From Streptomyces lasiicapitis (GTDB lineage: Bacteria > Actinomycetota > Actinomycetes > Streptomycetales > Streptomycetaceae): 64,000 nt of DNA. The notes under the pieces are model-generated. The model did no database searches. It had not been told where the DNA came from and was given only the letters and a program-made list of their open reading frames with translations. The position numbers and the translations under genes were made by a program. The stretch covers positions 248,001 through 312,000 of the forward strand of contig NZ_BMNG01000003.1 of NCBI RefSeq assembly GCF_014646335.1, read 5' to 3'. Within the stretch, counting starts at the first letter, position 1. Each line of letters starts with the position of its first letter. Positions 1 through 12,300 of this stretch are shown in pieces.

Positions 1-285
1 CACGTACGAGGTGCCCGCGTGGTCGGGGTCCGCGTCGTACAGGTTCGACAGGTCCCAGCCGCGGTTGGTGGGGAACGGGCCGACCGCGTCCACCTCGTCG
101 GTGACCAGTCGCCACAGGTCCTCGGGGGACCGGACGCCGCCCGGGAAGCGGCAGGCCATCGCGACGATCGCGATCGGCTCCTCGTCGCGCTCCTTGATGC
201 GGGCGTTGGCGGCCTTCAGCCGCTCGTTCTCCTTGAGCGCGGCCCGCAACGCGTCGACGACTTGCTGGGGTGATGTGGACGCCAT
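1..285 (-). CDS. Modular type I polyketide synthase subunit, N-terminus only (runs off the left edge)
   Basis: Only the first 95 codons are in the window. The protein opens with a short helical, charged stretch (residues about 8-30, containing [19 protein letters not shown]) of the kind that forms the N-terminal coiled-coil docking domain of modular PKS subunits. The ketosynthase start follows ([16 protein letters not shown], then SPEDLWRLV and NRGWD). I chose the ATG at 285 because a purine-rich GGAGAGA lies a few bases upstream; an in-frame ATG at 300 would add five residues but has a weaker site. The gene follows the stop of the larger PKS gene by 36 bases and should receive that subunit's chain by docking. 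Modules and product cannot be read from this fragment. Confidence 0.93.
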   Translation of the reverse strand, partial: MASTSPQQVVDALRAALKENERLKAANARIKERDEEPIAIVAMACRFPGGVRSPEDLWRLVTDEVDAVGPFPTNRGWDLSNLYDADPDHAGTSYV

Positions 286-321
286 CGTGTCTCTCTCCAT
301 AGTTCCCTGCTGGGGGCTGTG

Positions 322-3300
322 TCAGGACTCGCTGTCGCCTAGTGCCAGGCGGATCAAGTCGTCGGTGTTCATGTCGTCGAGGTCGCTCTCGCTGATGCTT
401 GAGCCGCCTGACAGGTCTGTGAGGTCTGTCAGGTCCGTCAGGTCTGCCGTGTCGACGGCGCCCGGGGCGCCCGGTGCGTTCTCGTCGGGCTCCGGAGCGA
501 GCGCGGTGAGCAGCCGCTCGGTCAGCTCACCCGGGGTCGGGTGGTCGAAGACCAGCGTCGGCGGGAGCTTGACGCCGGTCGCCGCGATCAGCCGGTTGCG
601 CAGTTCCACCGCGGTGAGCGAGTCGAAGCCCAGGTCCTGGAAGCGGCGGTTGGCCGCGATCTTCTCCTGCGTGTGGCCGAGGATCGCGGCGACCTCGCCG
701 CGCACGGTCTGGAGCAGGATGTGCCGGTGCTCGCGCTGCGGCGCCCGGTCCAGCTTGGTGCGCAGCTCGGCGGCGGTGTCCTTGACGGGCGCCGAGGTGC
801 CGCGGTGCGGGGCCAGGGAGCGCAGGATCACCGGGGCGGTGTCCGCGTCCAGGGCGCGCGGGTCGAGGACGACGGCCGCGAGGACCGGGGCCGTGTCGGC
901 GAGGACCGCGTCGAACAGGGCGAGCCCGTCCTCCGCGGACAGCGTGCCGATGCCGGAGCGCTGCAGGCGCAGCAGGTCGGCCTCGCTGAGGTTGCCGGTC
1001 ATCGTGGACTCGTCCGCCCACAGGCCCCACGCGATGGACTGCGCGGGCAGGCCTTCGGCGCGGCGGGACTGCGCGAGCGCGTCGAGGAAGGTGTTGGAGG
1101 CCGCGTAGTTGGCCTGCCCTGCGGTGCCCAGCATCCCCGCGAAGGAGGAGAACAGGACGAACGCCGTGAGGCCGAGGCCGCGGGTCAGCTCGTGCAGGTG
1201 CACGGCGCCGTCCGCCTTGGGCTTGAAGACCCGGTCCAGGTGGCCCGGCGTCTGCGCGCCGATCACGGCGTCGTCCAGGACACCGGCCGCGTGCACCACG
1301 CCGGTCAGCGGGTGCTCGCCCGGCACGCCGTCGAGGACGGCGGCGAGGGCCGCGCGGTCGGCGGTGTCGCAGGCCGCGACGCTCACCTCGGCGCCCCTGG
1401 CGCGCAGTTCGTTCACGAACTCCTGCGCGCCGGGCGTCTCCATGCCGCGCCGGCCGGTGAGCAGCAGCCGCCGCACCCCGTGTTCGCCGGCGAGGTGCCG
1501 GGCGACGAGCCGGCCGAGGGTGCCGAGGCCGCCGGTGATCAGTACGTGGCTTTCGGCGCCGAACACCGGCTCGGCGGCCGGGGTCTCGCCCGCCTCCGTC
1601 TGGCGCACGCGCAGGCTCGGCATGGACAGCGTCCCGCCGCGCACGGCCAGTTGGGCGTCGCCCGAGGCGATCGCGTCGATCAGCGTGTCGGCGGAGCCGG
1701 GGCGGCCGTCGGTGTCGATGAGCGCGAAGCGGCCGGGGTTCTCCGTCTGCGCGGAGCGGATCAGGCCCCACACCGGGGTTCCGGTGAGGTCGGGGCGCTC
1801 CTCGGCGGTGACGGCGACGGCGCGCTCGGTCAGGACGGCGAGCCGGGAGCCCGCGAAGCGCTCGTCGGCGAGCCACGTCTGTGCCAGGCCCAGGGCCGCG
1901 TGCGCGGCCCGGCTCGCCCCCACGGTGGGTCCACCGGGTTCGGTGGACCCACCGGCCGTGGCGGACCCACTGGGTGCGGTGGGTTCGCTGTCGGCGGACT
2001 CGCTGATGGCGAGGCCGCCAAGTCCGGTGGCGACGACGACGGCGGGCACATCGGCCCCGTCGTCGACCGCGCGGCGCAGGGCGTCGAGGTCGGCGTGGGT
2101 CTCCGCGGCGACGCCGGTGGCGCGGACGACGTCCGCGAGGCCCGAGCCGTCCGGGCCGACGAGGGCCCAGGGCCCGGTCGGCGTCACGTTCGAGGCCTCC
2201 CGCTCCACCCACTGAAGGGCGAACAGGGCGGCGCCGTCCGCGGACGCGGCGGACGCGGCCGAGGCCAGCGTCTCCTTCGGGAGCTCGCGCACCGCGAGGG
2301 TTTCGGCGTCGAGGACCGGCGTACCGGTTTCGTCGGCGATGTACACGGAGCAGGAGTCCCCTTCGTGTTGGCGTATCCGTACCCGCAGCGCGGTCGCGCC
2401 GGGCGTGTGCAGGGTGACGCCGCTCCAGGCGAACGGCACCACCAGGCGGCTGCCCTCGCCGGCCGCGCCGCTGACCAGGGTCTGCAGCGCCGCGTCCAGG
2501 GCGGCCGGGTGGAGCTGGAAGCCGCGGGCGTGGGCGTGCGCGTCCTCGGGCAGCGTGACGTCCGCGTACAGGTCGGCGCCCCGGCGCCAGACGGCGCGCA
2601 GGCCCTGGAACGTCGGCCCGTACTCGTAGCCGATCTTGGCGAGTTCGGCGTAGAGGCCGTCGATGGGCACCACCGAGGCGCCGTGCGGCGGCCATAGGGT
2701 GAGGGCCGCCGAACCGTCCGGGTCGGCCGTGGCCTCGACCTCCTCCAGGATGCCGGTGGCGTGCCGCTTCCAGTCGTCCTTGGTGGCCGAGGTGGGCCGC
2801 GAGAACAGCGTGAAGCCGCGCGATCCGCCGGCGCCCGCGGCTCCCACCATCACCTGGATGTCCATGGGCTCCGAGAGCAGCAGCGGCTGCTCCAGGGTGA
2901 GGTCGCCGACGCGCTCCGCACCGGACTTGCGCCCCACGTACAGGGCGAGTTCGGCGACGGCCGCGCCGGGCAGCAGCGGCTGCCCCACGAGCGTGTGGTC
3001 CAGGAGCCAGTCGTGCACGTCCGGGTCGACGAGACCGGCGAACAGCCAGCCCTGGTTGCCGGCCAGCTCGACGGCGTTGCTCAGGAGCGGGTGGCCGGTC
3101 GTGGTCGGCGCGGGCGCGGCGGGCGGCGCGGTCAGCCAGTAGCTCTCGCGCTGGAACGCGTACGTCGGCAGGGCCACGTTGCGCGCCCCCGGGAACAGGC
3201 TGCTCCAGTCGACGTCCACGCCGTGCACGTGCGCCTCGGCGAGCGACAGGGCGAACTTGCCCACGCCGCCCTCGCCCCGGCGCAGCGTGCCGATGACGGC

Positions 3301-6300
3301 CACGTCCTGCGCACCCGCGCGGTCGGCGGTCTCGCCGACGGCCACCGTCAGGACCGGGTGCGTGCTGGACTCGACGAAGGTGGTGAAGCCGAGGCCGACC
3401 AGGTGGCCGACGACCTTCTCGAACTCCACGGTCTGGCGCAGGTTGCGCACCCAGTACGCGGCGTCGAGGCCGGTGGTGTCGATCGCGTCGCCGTCGACGG
3501 TCGAGTAGAACGGCACCCGCGACGCCTGCGGCCGCACCCCCGCAAGGACGTCGAGCATCTCGTCGCCCAGGGCCTCGACCTGGCGGGTGTGCGAGGCGTA
3601 GTCGACCTTGACGCGGCGCGCCATGATCTCCTCGGCCTGGCAGCCCGCGATCAGCTCGTCCAGTGCCTCGGGCTCGCCCGCGACCACCGTGAAGGAGGCG
3701 CTGTTGACGACGGCCACGGAGATCCGGCCGTCGAACGGGGCGATGCGGGCCTCGGCGGCGGCGCGCGGCAGGCCGAGCGAGACCATCCCGCCCTTGCCCG
3801 CGAGGCGTTCGGCGATCACGCGGGAGCGCAGGGCGACGACGCGGGCCCCGTCCTCAAGGGTGAGCGCGCCCGCCACGACGGCGGCGGCGATCTCGCCCTG
3901 CGAGTGGCCGACGACGGCCGCGGGCTCCACGCCGTACACCCGCCACAGCTCGGCGAGCGACACCATCATCGCCCACGACAGCGGCTGCACGACGTCCACG
4001 CGGTCCAGGGGACCGTCGAGCTCCGTCGCGAAGTCCCAGTCGATGAAGGGCTCCAGGGCCTCGCCGCACTCGCGCAGCCGGCTCGCGAAGGCCGGGGACG
4101 CCTCCCGCAGCTCCCGGGCCATGCCGACCCACTGGGCGCCCTGGCCGGGGAACAGGAACACGGCGTCGCCGCCCTGCTGGGCCTGGCCCACGGCCGCCAG
4201 CGGGGAGTCCTCGCCGCGGCCGACCGCGTCGAGCCCGGCGAGCAGTTCGTCGCGGCTGCCCGCGACCACGACGGCGCGGTGCTCCAGCGCCGCACGCGTG
4301 CGCACAAGCGACGCCGCCACGTCGTGCGGGGCCAGTTCGGGCCGGTCGCCCACGAACGTACGCAGCCGCTCGGCCTGCGCGCGCAGCGCGCCGACGGTCT
4401 TGCCGGAGAGCGTCCACGGGACGACGCCGGGTGCGGCGCCGGTGCCCGCGGGCTCCACGGCCGCGGCCTCGGCCACGGTCTGCGGGGCGTGCTCCAGGAT
4501 GACGTGCGCGTTGGTGCCGCTGACGCCGAACGAGGACACGGCGGCACGGCGCGCGCGGCCGGTCTCGGGCCACGCCCGCTCCTCGGTGAGCAGCGAGACG
4601 TCGCCCCGGGTCCAGTCGACGTGCGTCGTCGGCCGGTCGACGTGCAGGGTGCGCGGCAGCTTCCCGTGCCGCATCGCCATCACCATCTTGATCACGCCGC
4701 CGACGCCCGACGCCGCCTGCGCGTGTCCGATGTTGGACTTCAACGAGCCCAGGTACAGCGGGTGTTCGGCGCCCTCGCGCTGCCCGTACGTGGCGAGCAC
4801 CGCGTGCGCCTCGATCGGGTCGCCGAGCGGGGTGCCGGTGCCGTGCGCCTCGACGGCGTCGACGTCGGCGGCGGTCAGGCCCGCGCCCGCCAGGGCGTCC
4901 CGGATGACCCGCTCCTGGGAGGGGCCGTGCGGGGCGGTCAGGCCGTTGCTCGCGCCGTCCTGGTTGACGGCGGAGCCGCGCACGACCGCGAGGACCTCGT
5001 GGCCGTTGCGCCGCGCGTCCGAGAGCCGCTCCAGGAGCAGCACACCGACGCCCTCGCTCCAGCCGGTGCCGTCCGCCGACTCCGAGAACGCCTTGCAGCG
5101 CCCGTCGAGAGCCAGCGCGCGCTGACGGCTGAACTCCAGGAACGTGCTGGGCGACGACATGATCGCGACACCGCCCGCCAGGGCCAGGTCGCACTCGCCG
5201 CCCCGCAGCGCCTGCGCCGCCAGGTGCATCGACACCAGGGACGAGGAGCACGCCGTGTCCACGGTGATCGCGGGGCCCTGGAAGCCGAAGGTGTAGGACA
5301 CCCGGCCGGAGGCCACGCTGGGGGAGTTGCCGACGAAGCGGTACGCCTCCACGTCCTCCGGTTCGACGGGAAGCCGCGAGGTGTAGTCGCTGTACATCAC
5401 ACCGCTGAACACGCCGGTGCGGGTGCCGTGCAGCGAGGTCGGGGCGATGCCCGCGCTCTCCACGGCCTCCCAGCTCGTCTCCAGGAGGAGCCGCTGCTGG
5501 GGGTCCATCCGGACGCCTTCGCGGGGGCTGACGCCGAAGAACTCGGCGTCGAACTCGTCGGCGCGGTACAGGAATCCGCCGTCCCGCACGTAGGAGTGGC
5601 CGTGCCGGTCCGGGTCGGGGTCGTAGAGGGTCTCCACGTTCCAGCCGCGGTTCTCCGGGAACGGGCCGATGGCGTCCGTGCCGCTGTCGACCAGGCGCCA
5701 CAGGTCCTCGGGGGACCTGGTGTCGCCCGGGTAGCGGCAGGCCATGCCGACGATCACGATCGGGTCGTCCTGCGGGGCCGGCGCGACGGCCGCGGTCTGC
5801 TCCTCGGCGCGCTCGGCGCCGCCGGCCTCGGCGACCTCGTTCAGGAGGTGGTCGACGAGGGCGCCGGGCGAGGGGTGGTCGAAGACGAGCGTGGCCGAAA
5901 GGGCCACACCGGAGACCGCGCTGAGCCTGCTGCGCAGCTCCAGGGCGGTCAGCGAGTCCATGCCCAGGTCCTTGAACGCCGCGCCGGAGCCGACGGCGGT
6001 CGGGCCCGCGAGCCCGAGCACGGCGGCCACGGTCGAGCGCACCAGATCCGTCACCTTGCGGCGCCGCTCGCCCTCCGGGAGCCCCGCCGTGCGGCGCGCC
6101 CAGTCCGACGAGCCCGCGTCGGGCCGCGCCGCGCTCACGGTGGCGCGGCGGCGCGCGGGGCGCACCAGACCGCGAAGCAGTGCGGGGGCCGTCGCCGACT
6201 TGTCCGCGTCGCGCAGCGTCGCGAGGTCCAGCTCGGCGGCCAGGAGCACCGGCTCACCGGTGGTCAGGGCCGCGTCGAAGATCTGCGCGCCGCGCTCGGC

Positions 6301-9300
6301 CGTGATCGGCGCGAGCCCGGCCCGCGCCCAGCGTGCGAGGTCGGCGTCGGACAGCGTCCCCGCCATGCCGTCGGTGCCCCACAGGCCCCACGCCAGCGAG
6401 GTCGCGGGCAGGCCCTGGGCGCAGCGGTGCTGCGCCAGGTTGTCCATGAACACGTTGGCCGCGGCGTAGTTGGCCTGGCCCGCGTTGCCGATGAGGCCCG
6501 CGACGGAGGAGAACAGGACGAACGCCTTCAGCGGCGCGCCCGCGGTCAGCTCGTGCAGGTTCCAGGCCGCGTCCGCCTTCGGGCGAAGCACTTCGGAGAC
6601 GGTCTCGGGCGTGAGGTTCCGCAGCGTGGCGTCGGCCAGCACACCGGCGGTGTGCACGACGGCGGTCAGCGGGTGCTCGGCGGGGATGCCCGCGAGCAGC
6701 TCGGTGAGCGCGGCACGGTCGGCCACGTCGCAGGCGGCGATGGTGACCTCGGCGCCCAACGCGCCGAGTTTCACGGCGAGTTCGTCCGCGCCCTCGGCGG
6801 CGCGGCCGCGCCGGCTGGTGAGCAGGACGTGCCGGACGCCGTGCGCGGTGACGACGTGCTCGGCGAAGAGGCGGCCCAGGGCGCCGGTGCCGCCGGTGAT
6901 GAGGACGGTGCCTTCGGGGTCGAGGCCGGCGCCTTCGGAGTCGGCGTCAACAGGGGTGCGCGCCAGGCTCGGCGCGTACGTCTCGCCCTCGCGCAGGGCG
7001 AGTTCCTGGCCCTCGGCGACGGCCGCGAGCACGGCGCCCACGGTGTCGGGGGACAGCGGCCCGTCGACGTCGAGGAGGGCGAAGCGGCCGGGGTGCTCGC
7101 TGCGCGCGGTGCGCACCAGGCCCCACGCGGCGGCGCCGGGCAGGTCCCGCACGTGCTCGCCGGGCAGCGCGGCCACCGCGCCGTTGGTGAGCAGAAGGAC
7201 GCGGGTCGCGGCCAGGCGCTCGTCGGTGAGGGCGCGCTGGACGACGGCCAGGGCGCGCGCGGTTGCGGTGTGCGCGGCCTCCGCGGCGGAGCCGTCGACG
7301 GCCGGGTGGGCGAGCACCAGGACGGCGGGCGCCGGGGTGCCCGCGGTGAGCGCGGCGTCGAGGGACTCCACGTCGAAGAAGCTGTCGCTGCGCACGCCCT
7401 GCCGGGTGAGCACGGCGGCCAGGCGCATCGGGTCGACCCCGAGGACCGCCCATCCTGCCTTGTCCGGCGCGGCGTCGGAGATCTCGTACTGCTTGAAGCC
7501 GAAGCGGTACAGGCCCTGGTGGTGGGCGGTCGCGCTCTGCGCGAGCCGGTCCGCGGGCAGCGCCCGCAGGATGACGGAGTCGACGCTCAGGACCGGGTCG
7601 CCGCCGGGGGCGGTGGCGGTCAGGGCGGCGCCGTCGCGGCCCGCCGGGGTCAGTCGCACGCGCAGCGCGGTGGCGCCGGAGGCGTGCAGCGTGACGCCGT
7701 CGAAGGAGAACGGAAGGCGCAGCTCGGCCGCTTCGTCCGCGTCGGGACCGGCCAGCAGCAGCGCGTGCAGCGCCGCGTCGAGGAGCGCGGGGTGGATGCC
7801 GAACCCGGCGCCCGCGTCCGCGTGCTGCGCCTCGGGCAGCGCCACCTCCGCGAACCTCTCCGCGCCCGACTGCCAGGCGGAGACCAGGCCCTGGAAGGCC
7901 GGGCCGTAGGTGTAGCCGAGCTCGGTGAGGCGGTCGTACAGACCGTCGGTATCGAGCGCGACCGCGCCCTGCGGAGGCCAGATCTCGTCTTCGCCAGGAG
8001 CGGGCGTCCGCCCGTCCACCGCAAGCGCGCCCGACGCGTGCCGGGTCCACTCGCCCTCGCCCCACGCGTCGCCGCCCGCCCCCGCCTCGTACCGGGAGTA
8101 GATGGCGACGGGACGCTCACCGGAGCCCTCGACGGCCGCGCCGACGGTCACCTGGAGGAAGACGGCGCCGTCCGCGGGGACGGCCAGGGGCTCTTCGAGG
8201 ACGATCTCGCGGAGCCGGTCGCAGCCGAAGCGGTCGCCCGCGGCGACGGCGAGCTCCACCATCGCGGCGCCGGGCAGCAGCGCCGTACCGGCGATGACGT
8301 GGTCGGCGAGCCAGGGGTGGCTGCGCAGGGACAGGCGCCCGGTCAGGAGCAGGCCGTCGCCGTCCGCGAGGCTCGTCATGCCGCCGAGCAGCGGGTGTTC
8401 GGCGGACTTGAGGCCGAGGCCGTCGGCGTCGACGGCGGCGGGCGCGTCGTCCAGCCAGTAGCGGGTGCGCTGGAAGACGTACGTGGGCAGCTCGACGCTG
8501 AGCGCGCCGGGGAACAGGCGCGCGGTGTCGACGGCCGCGCCGCGCAGCGCGGCGTGGCCGAGCGCGGCGGCGACGGTGTGCGCCTCGGGGCGGCCCTTGC
8601 GCAGCACGGCCACGGGAGCGGCGGCCTCGGCCGCCTCCTCGCCGAGGCAGGTGCGCACCATCGCGGCGAGCACGGCGTCGGGGCCGAGTTCGACGTACGC
8701 GGTGACGCCCGCGTCCTGGAGGACGCGCACGCCGTCGCGGAAGCGGACCGTGCCGCGCAGGTGTCGCGTCCAGTAGTCCGGGGACGCGAGCTCCTGGGGG
8801 GTGGCGAGGGCGCCGGTGAGGTTGGAGACGACGGGGATGCGCGGCTCGGCGTACGTCAGGCCCGCGGCGACCGCGCGGAACTCGTCGAGCACGCCGTCCA
8901 TGTGGTGCGAGTGGAAGGCGTGGCTGACCTTCAGGCGGGAGGTGCGGTGGCCCTTCTCCTTGAAGGCGGCGCCCAGTTCGAGCGCGGCGTCCTCGTCGCC
9001 GGTGACGACGACGGCGACGGGGCCGTTGACGCCCGCGATGTCCAGGCGGCCCCCGTAGGCGGCGAGCGCCTCGCGGACCTCCTCCTCCGCGGCCTCGACG
9101 GCGACCATCGCGCCACCGGCCGGCGCCGCCTGCATCAGACGGCCGCGCGCGGCGACCAGCGTGCACGCGTCCTCGAGCCCGAGCACGCCCGCGACGTGCG
9201 CGGCGGCCAGCTCACCGACGGAGTGCCCGATCAGGTAGTCCGGGGTCAGGCCCGCGTGCTCCATGACGCGGAACAGCGCGACCTCGACGGCGAACAGCGC

Positions 9301-12300
9301 CGCCTGCGTGTACTGCGTCTGGTGAAGGAGTTCCGCCCCGGCGGTGTCGGCCTCGGCGAACACCACGCTCTTGAGGGGCTGCGGCAGGTGCGTGTCGAGC
9401 TGCGCGCACACGGCGTCGAACGCCGTCGTGAACGGCGCGCACGTCTCGTACAGCTCACGGCCCATGCCGAGCCGCTGGCTGCCCTGACCGGTGAACAGGA
9501 AGGCGGTGCCGCCCTTGTTGACGCGGCCGGTGACGGCCTTGGTCGGGAGGGTGGCCGGGCCGTGCAGGACGTCGGCGGAGGCCTCGCCCTCGGCGAGCGC
9601 GGACAGCGCGGTCAGATAGCCCTCGCGGTCGGCGCCGACGACGGCGGCCGTGTGCGCGAAGAGCGTGCGCCGGGAGACCAGCGAGAGGCCGATGTCGCGC
9701 GGCTCGTGCTCCGGGTGAGCGGTGACGAAGTCCCGCAGCCGTGCGGCCTGGGCGCGCAGCGCCTCGTCGGTGCGGCCCGAAAGGAGCCAGGGGGCGGCGG
9801 GCAGGGCGGGCGCGACGTCCGCGCGCGGCTCGGCCGGGGCCTCGGCGGGCGCCTGCTCCACGATGACGTGGGCGTTGGTGCCGCTGATACCGAAGGACGA
9901 GACGCCCGCGCGCCGCGGCCTGCCGGTCTCGGGCCACGTACGGGCCTCGGTGAGGAGCGAGACGGCGCCCGCGCTCCAGTCGACGTGCGTGGTCGGCTCG
10001 CCGATGTGCAGGGTGCGCGGCAGCACGCCGTGGCGCATCGCCATGACCATCTTGATGAGGCCGCCGACGCCCGCCGCGGCCTGCGAGTGGCCGACGTTGG
10101 ACTTCAGCGAGCCCAGGTACAGCGGCTCGGCGCCCTCGCGCTGCCCGTACGTGGCGAGCAGCGCCTGCGCCTCGATCGGGTCGCCGAGGCGGGTGCCGGT
10201 GCCGTGCGCCTCGACGGCGTCGACGTCCGCGACGGACAGGTCGGCGCCCGCGAGCGCGTCGAGGATGACGCGTTCCTGCGAGGGGCCGTTGGGGGCGGAC
10301 AGGCCGTTGCTCGCGCCGTCCTGGTTGAGCGCGGAGCCGCGTACGACGGCGAGGACCTCGTGGCCGCCCCGGCGCGCGTCCGAGAGGCGCTCCAGCATCA
10401 GCATGCCCGCGCCCTCGGCCCAGCCCGTGCCGTCGGCGTCGTCGGAGAACGCCTTGCAGCGCCCGTCGGCGGAGAGCCCGCGGTTGCGGCTGAACTCGAT
10501 GAACAGGCCGGGGTTGGACATCACGGTCACACCGCCGGCGAACGCGAGGTCGCACTCGCCGTCGCGCAGCGCCTGCGCGGCCATGTGGATGGCCACGAGG
10601 GAGGAGGAGCACGCGGTGTCGACGGTGACGGCGGGGCCCTGGAGCCCGAAGGTGTAGGAGGCGCGGCCGGAGACCACGCTGGTGAAGTTGCCGGTGATCA
10701 GGTAGCCGCTCGCGGTCTCGTCGGCGACGTCCAGGCGCGGCCCGTAGTCCTGCTTGATGGCGCCGACGTACACGCCGGTGCCGCTGCCGTGCAGCGCGGA
10801 GGGATCGATTCCGCTTCGCTCGACGGTCTCCCAGACCGTCTCCAGGATCAGCCGCTGCTGCGGGTCCATGCCGACGGCCTCGCGTGGGCTGATGCCGAAG
10901 AACTCGGCGTCGAACTCGTCGGCGTCGTGCAGGAATCCGCCCTCGCGGGCGTAGGAGCGGCCCGCGCGGTCCGGGTCGTCGTCGAAGAGCGCGTCCAGCG
11001 GCCAGCCGCGGTTGGCCGGGAAGGGCGAGATGGCGTCCTTCTCGTCCAGGACGAGCTGCCACAGGTCCTCGGGCGAGGTGACGTCGCCGGGGAAGCGGCA
11101 GGCCATCGACACGATCGCGATGGGGTCGTCGTCCGCCGCGCGGGACCTGCCCTTGCGGGCACTCGCCTGCGGGGCGGCCTTGGTCCCGGCCAGCTCGTCG
11201 GCGAGGTGGGCCACCAGGGCCTGCGGGTTGGGGTGGTTGAACAGCAGCGTCGCGGGGAGCTTCATGCCGGTCGCGGCGACGAGCCGGTTGCGCATCTCCA
11301 CGGCGCTCACGGACTCGAAGCCGAGGTCGATGAACGCGCCCTCGGGGTCGATGTCGTCGCCGCCCTCGTGGCCGAGGACCAGCGCGGCCTCGTGGCGCAC
11401 GATCTCCATGAGCCGCTCGACGGTCTCCTCGCGGCTCAGACCGCGCAGGCCGGTGTCCTCGAACTCGTCTTCGTCGGCGGTGGCGGCGGCGGGTCGAGCG
11501 GTCGCGGCCGGTACGGGTGCGGTGTACGAGGTGTCCGCGCCCTGGTCGGGAGCGGCCTGGTGGGCGGCGTCCGGGAAGGAAGCAGCGGTGACCGCGCCGG
11601 GCGTGGGCGCCGTGGCCCCCTCCAGCCAGTAGCTCTTGCGCTGGAACGCGTACGTCGGCAGCTCGGCCACCGAGGCGTCCGCGGGCAGCGCCGGGGTCCA
11701 GTCGACCGTGCCGCCGGCGGCGTGCAGTTCGGCGAGCGAGGTGAGGAAGCGGCGCGGCCCGTTCTCGTTGCGGCGCAGGGTGCCGACGATGACCGCGTCC
11801 GAGTCGGTGTTGTCCAGCGTCTGCTGGAGCGCGAGGGCGAGCACCGGGTGCGGGGTGATCTCGACGAACGCGTCGTGGTCCGCGAGGCCGCGGATGGTGC
11901 GCTCGAAGTCGACGGTGCCGCTGAGGTTGCTCATCCAGTACGTGCCGTCGAGGGACGGCGAGTCGATGAGCTCGCCGGTCACCGTCGAGTACATCGGCAG
12001 CGTCGGCGTACGCGGCTGGATCGGCTCCAGGAGGCCCAGGATCTCCTCGCGCAGCACCTCCATCTTGTCGCAGTGCGGCGCGAGGTCGATCGGGATGCGC
12101 TTGGCCCGCACGTCCTCGGCGACCAGCTCGGCGAGGAACTCCTCGATCGCGTCCACGTCGCCGGAGACCGTGATCTGGCGGGGCCCGTTGATGGTCGACA
12201 CTTCGAGCCGGCCGTCGTAGCGGACCAGGCGCGGGCGGACCTTGTCGGCCGACATCGGCACGGAGATCATCGTGCCGTTGCCGACGACGCGCAGCATCGC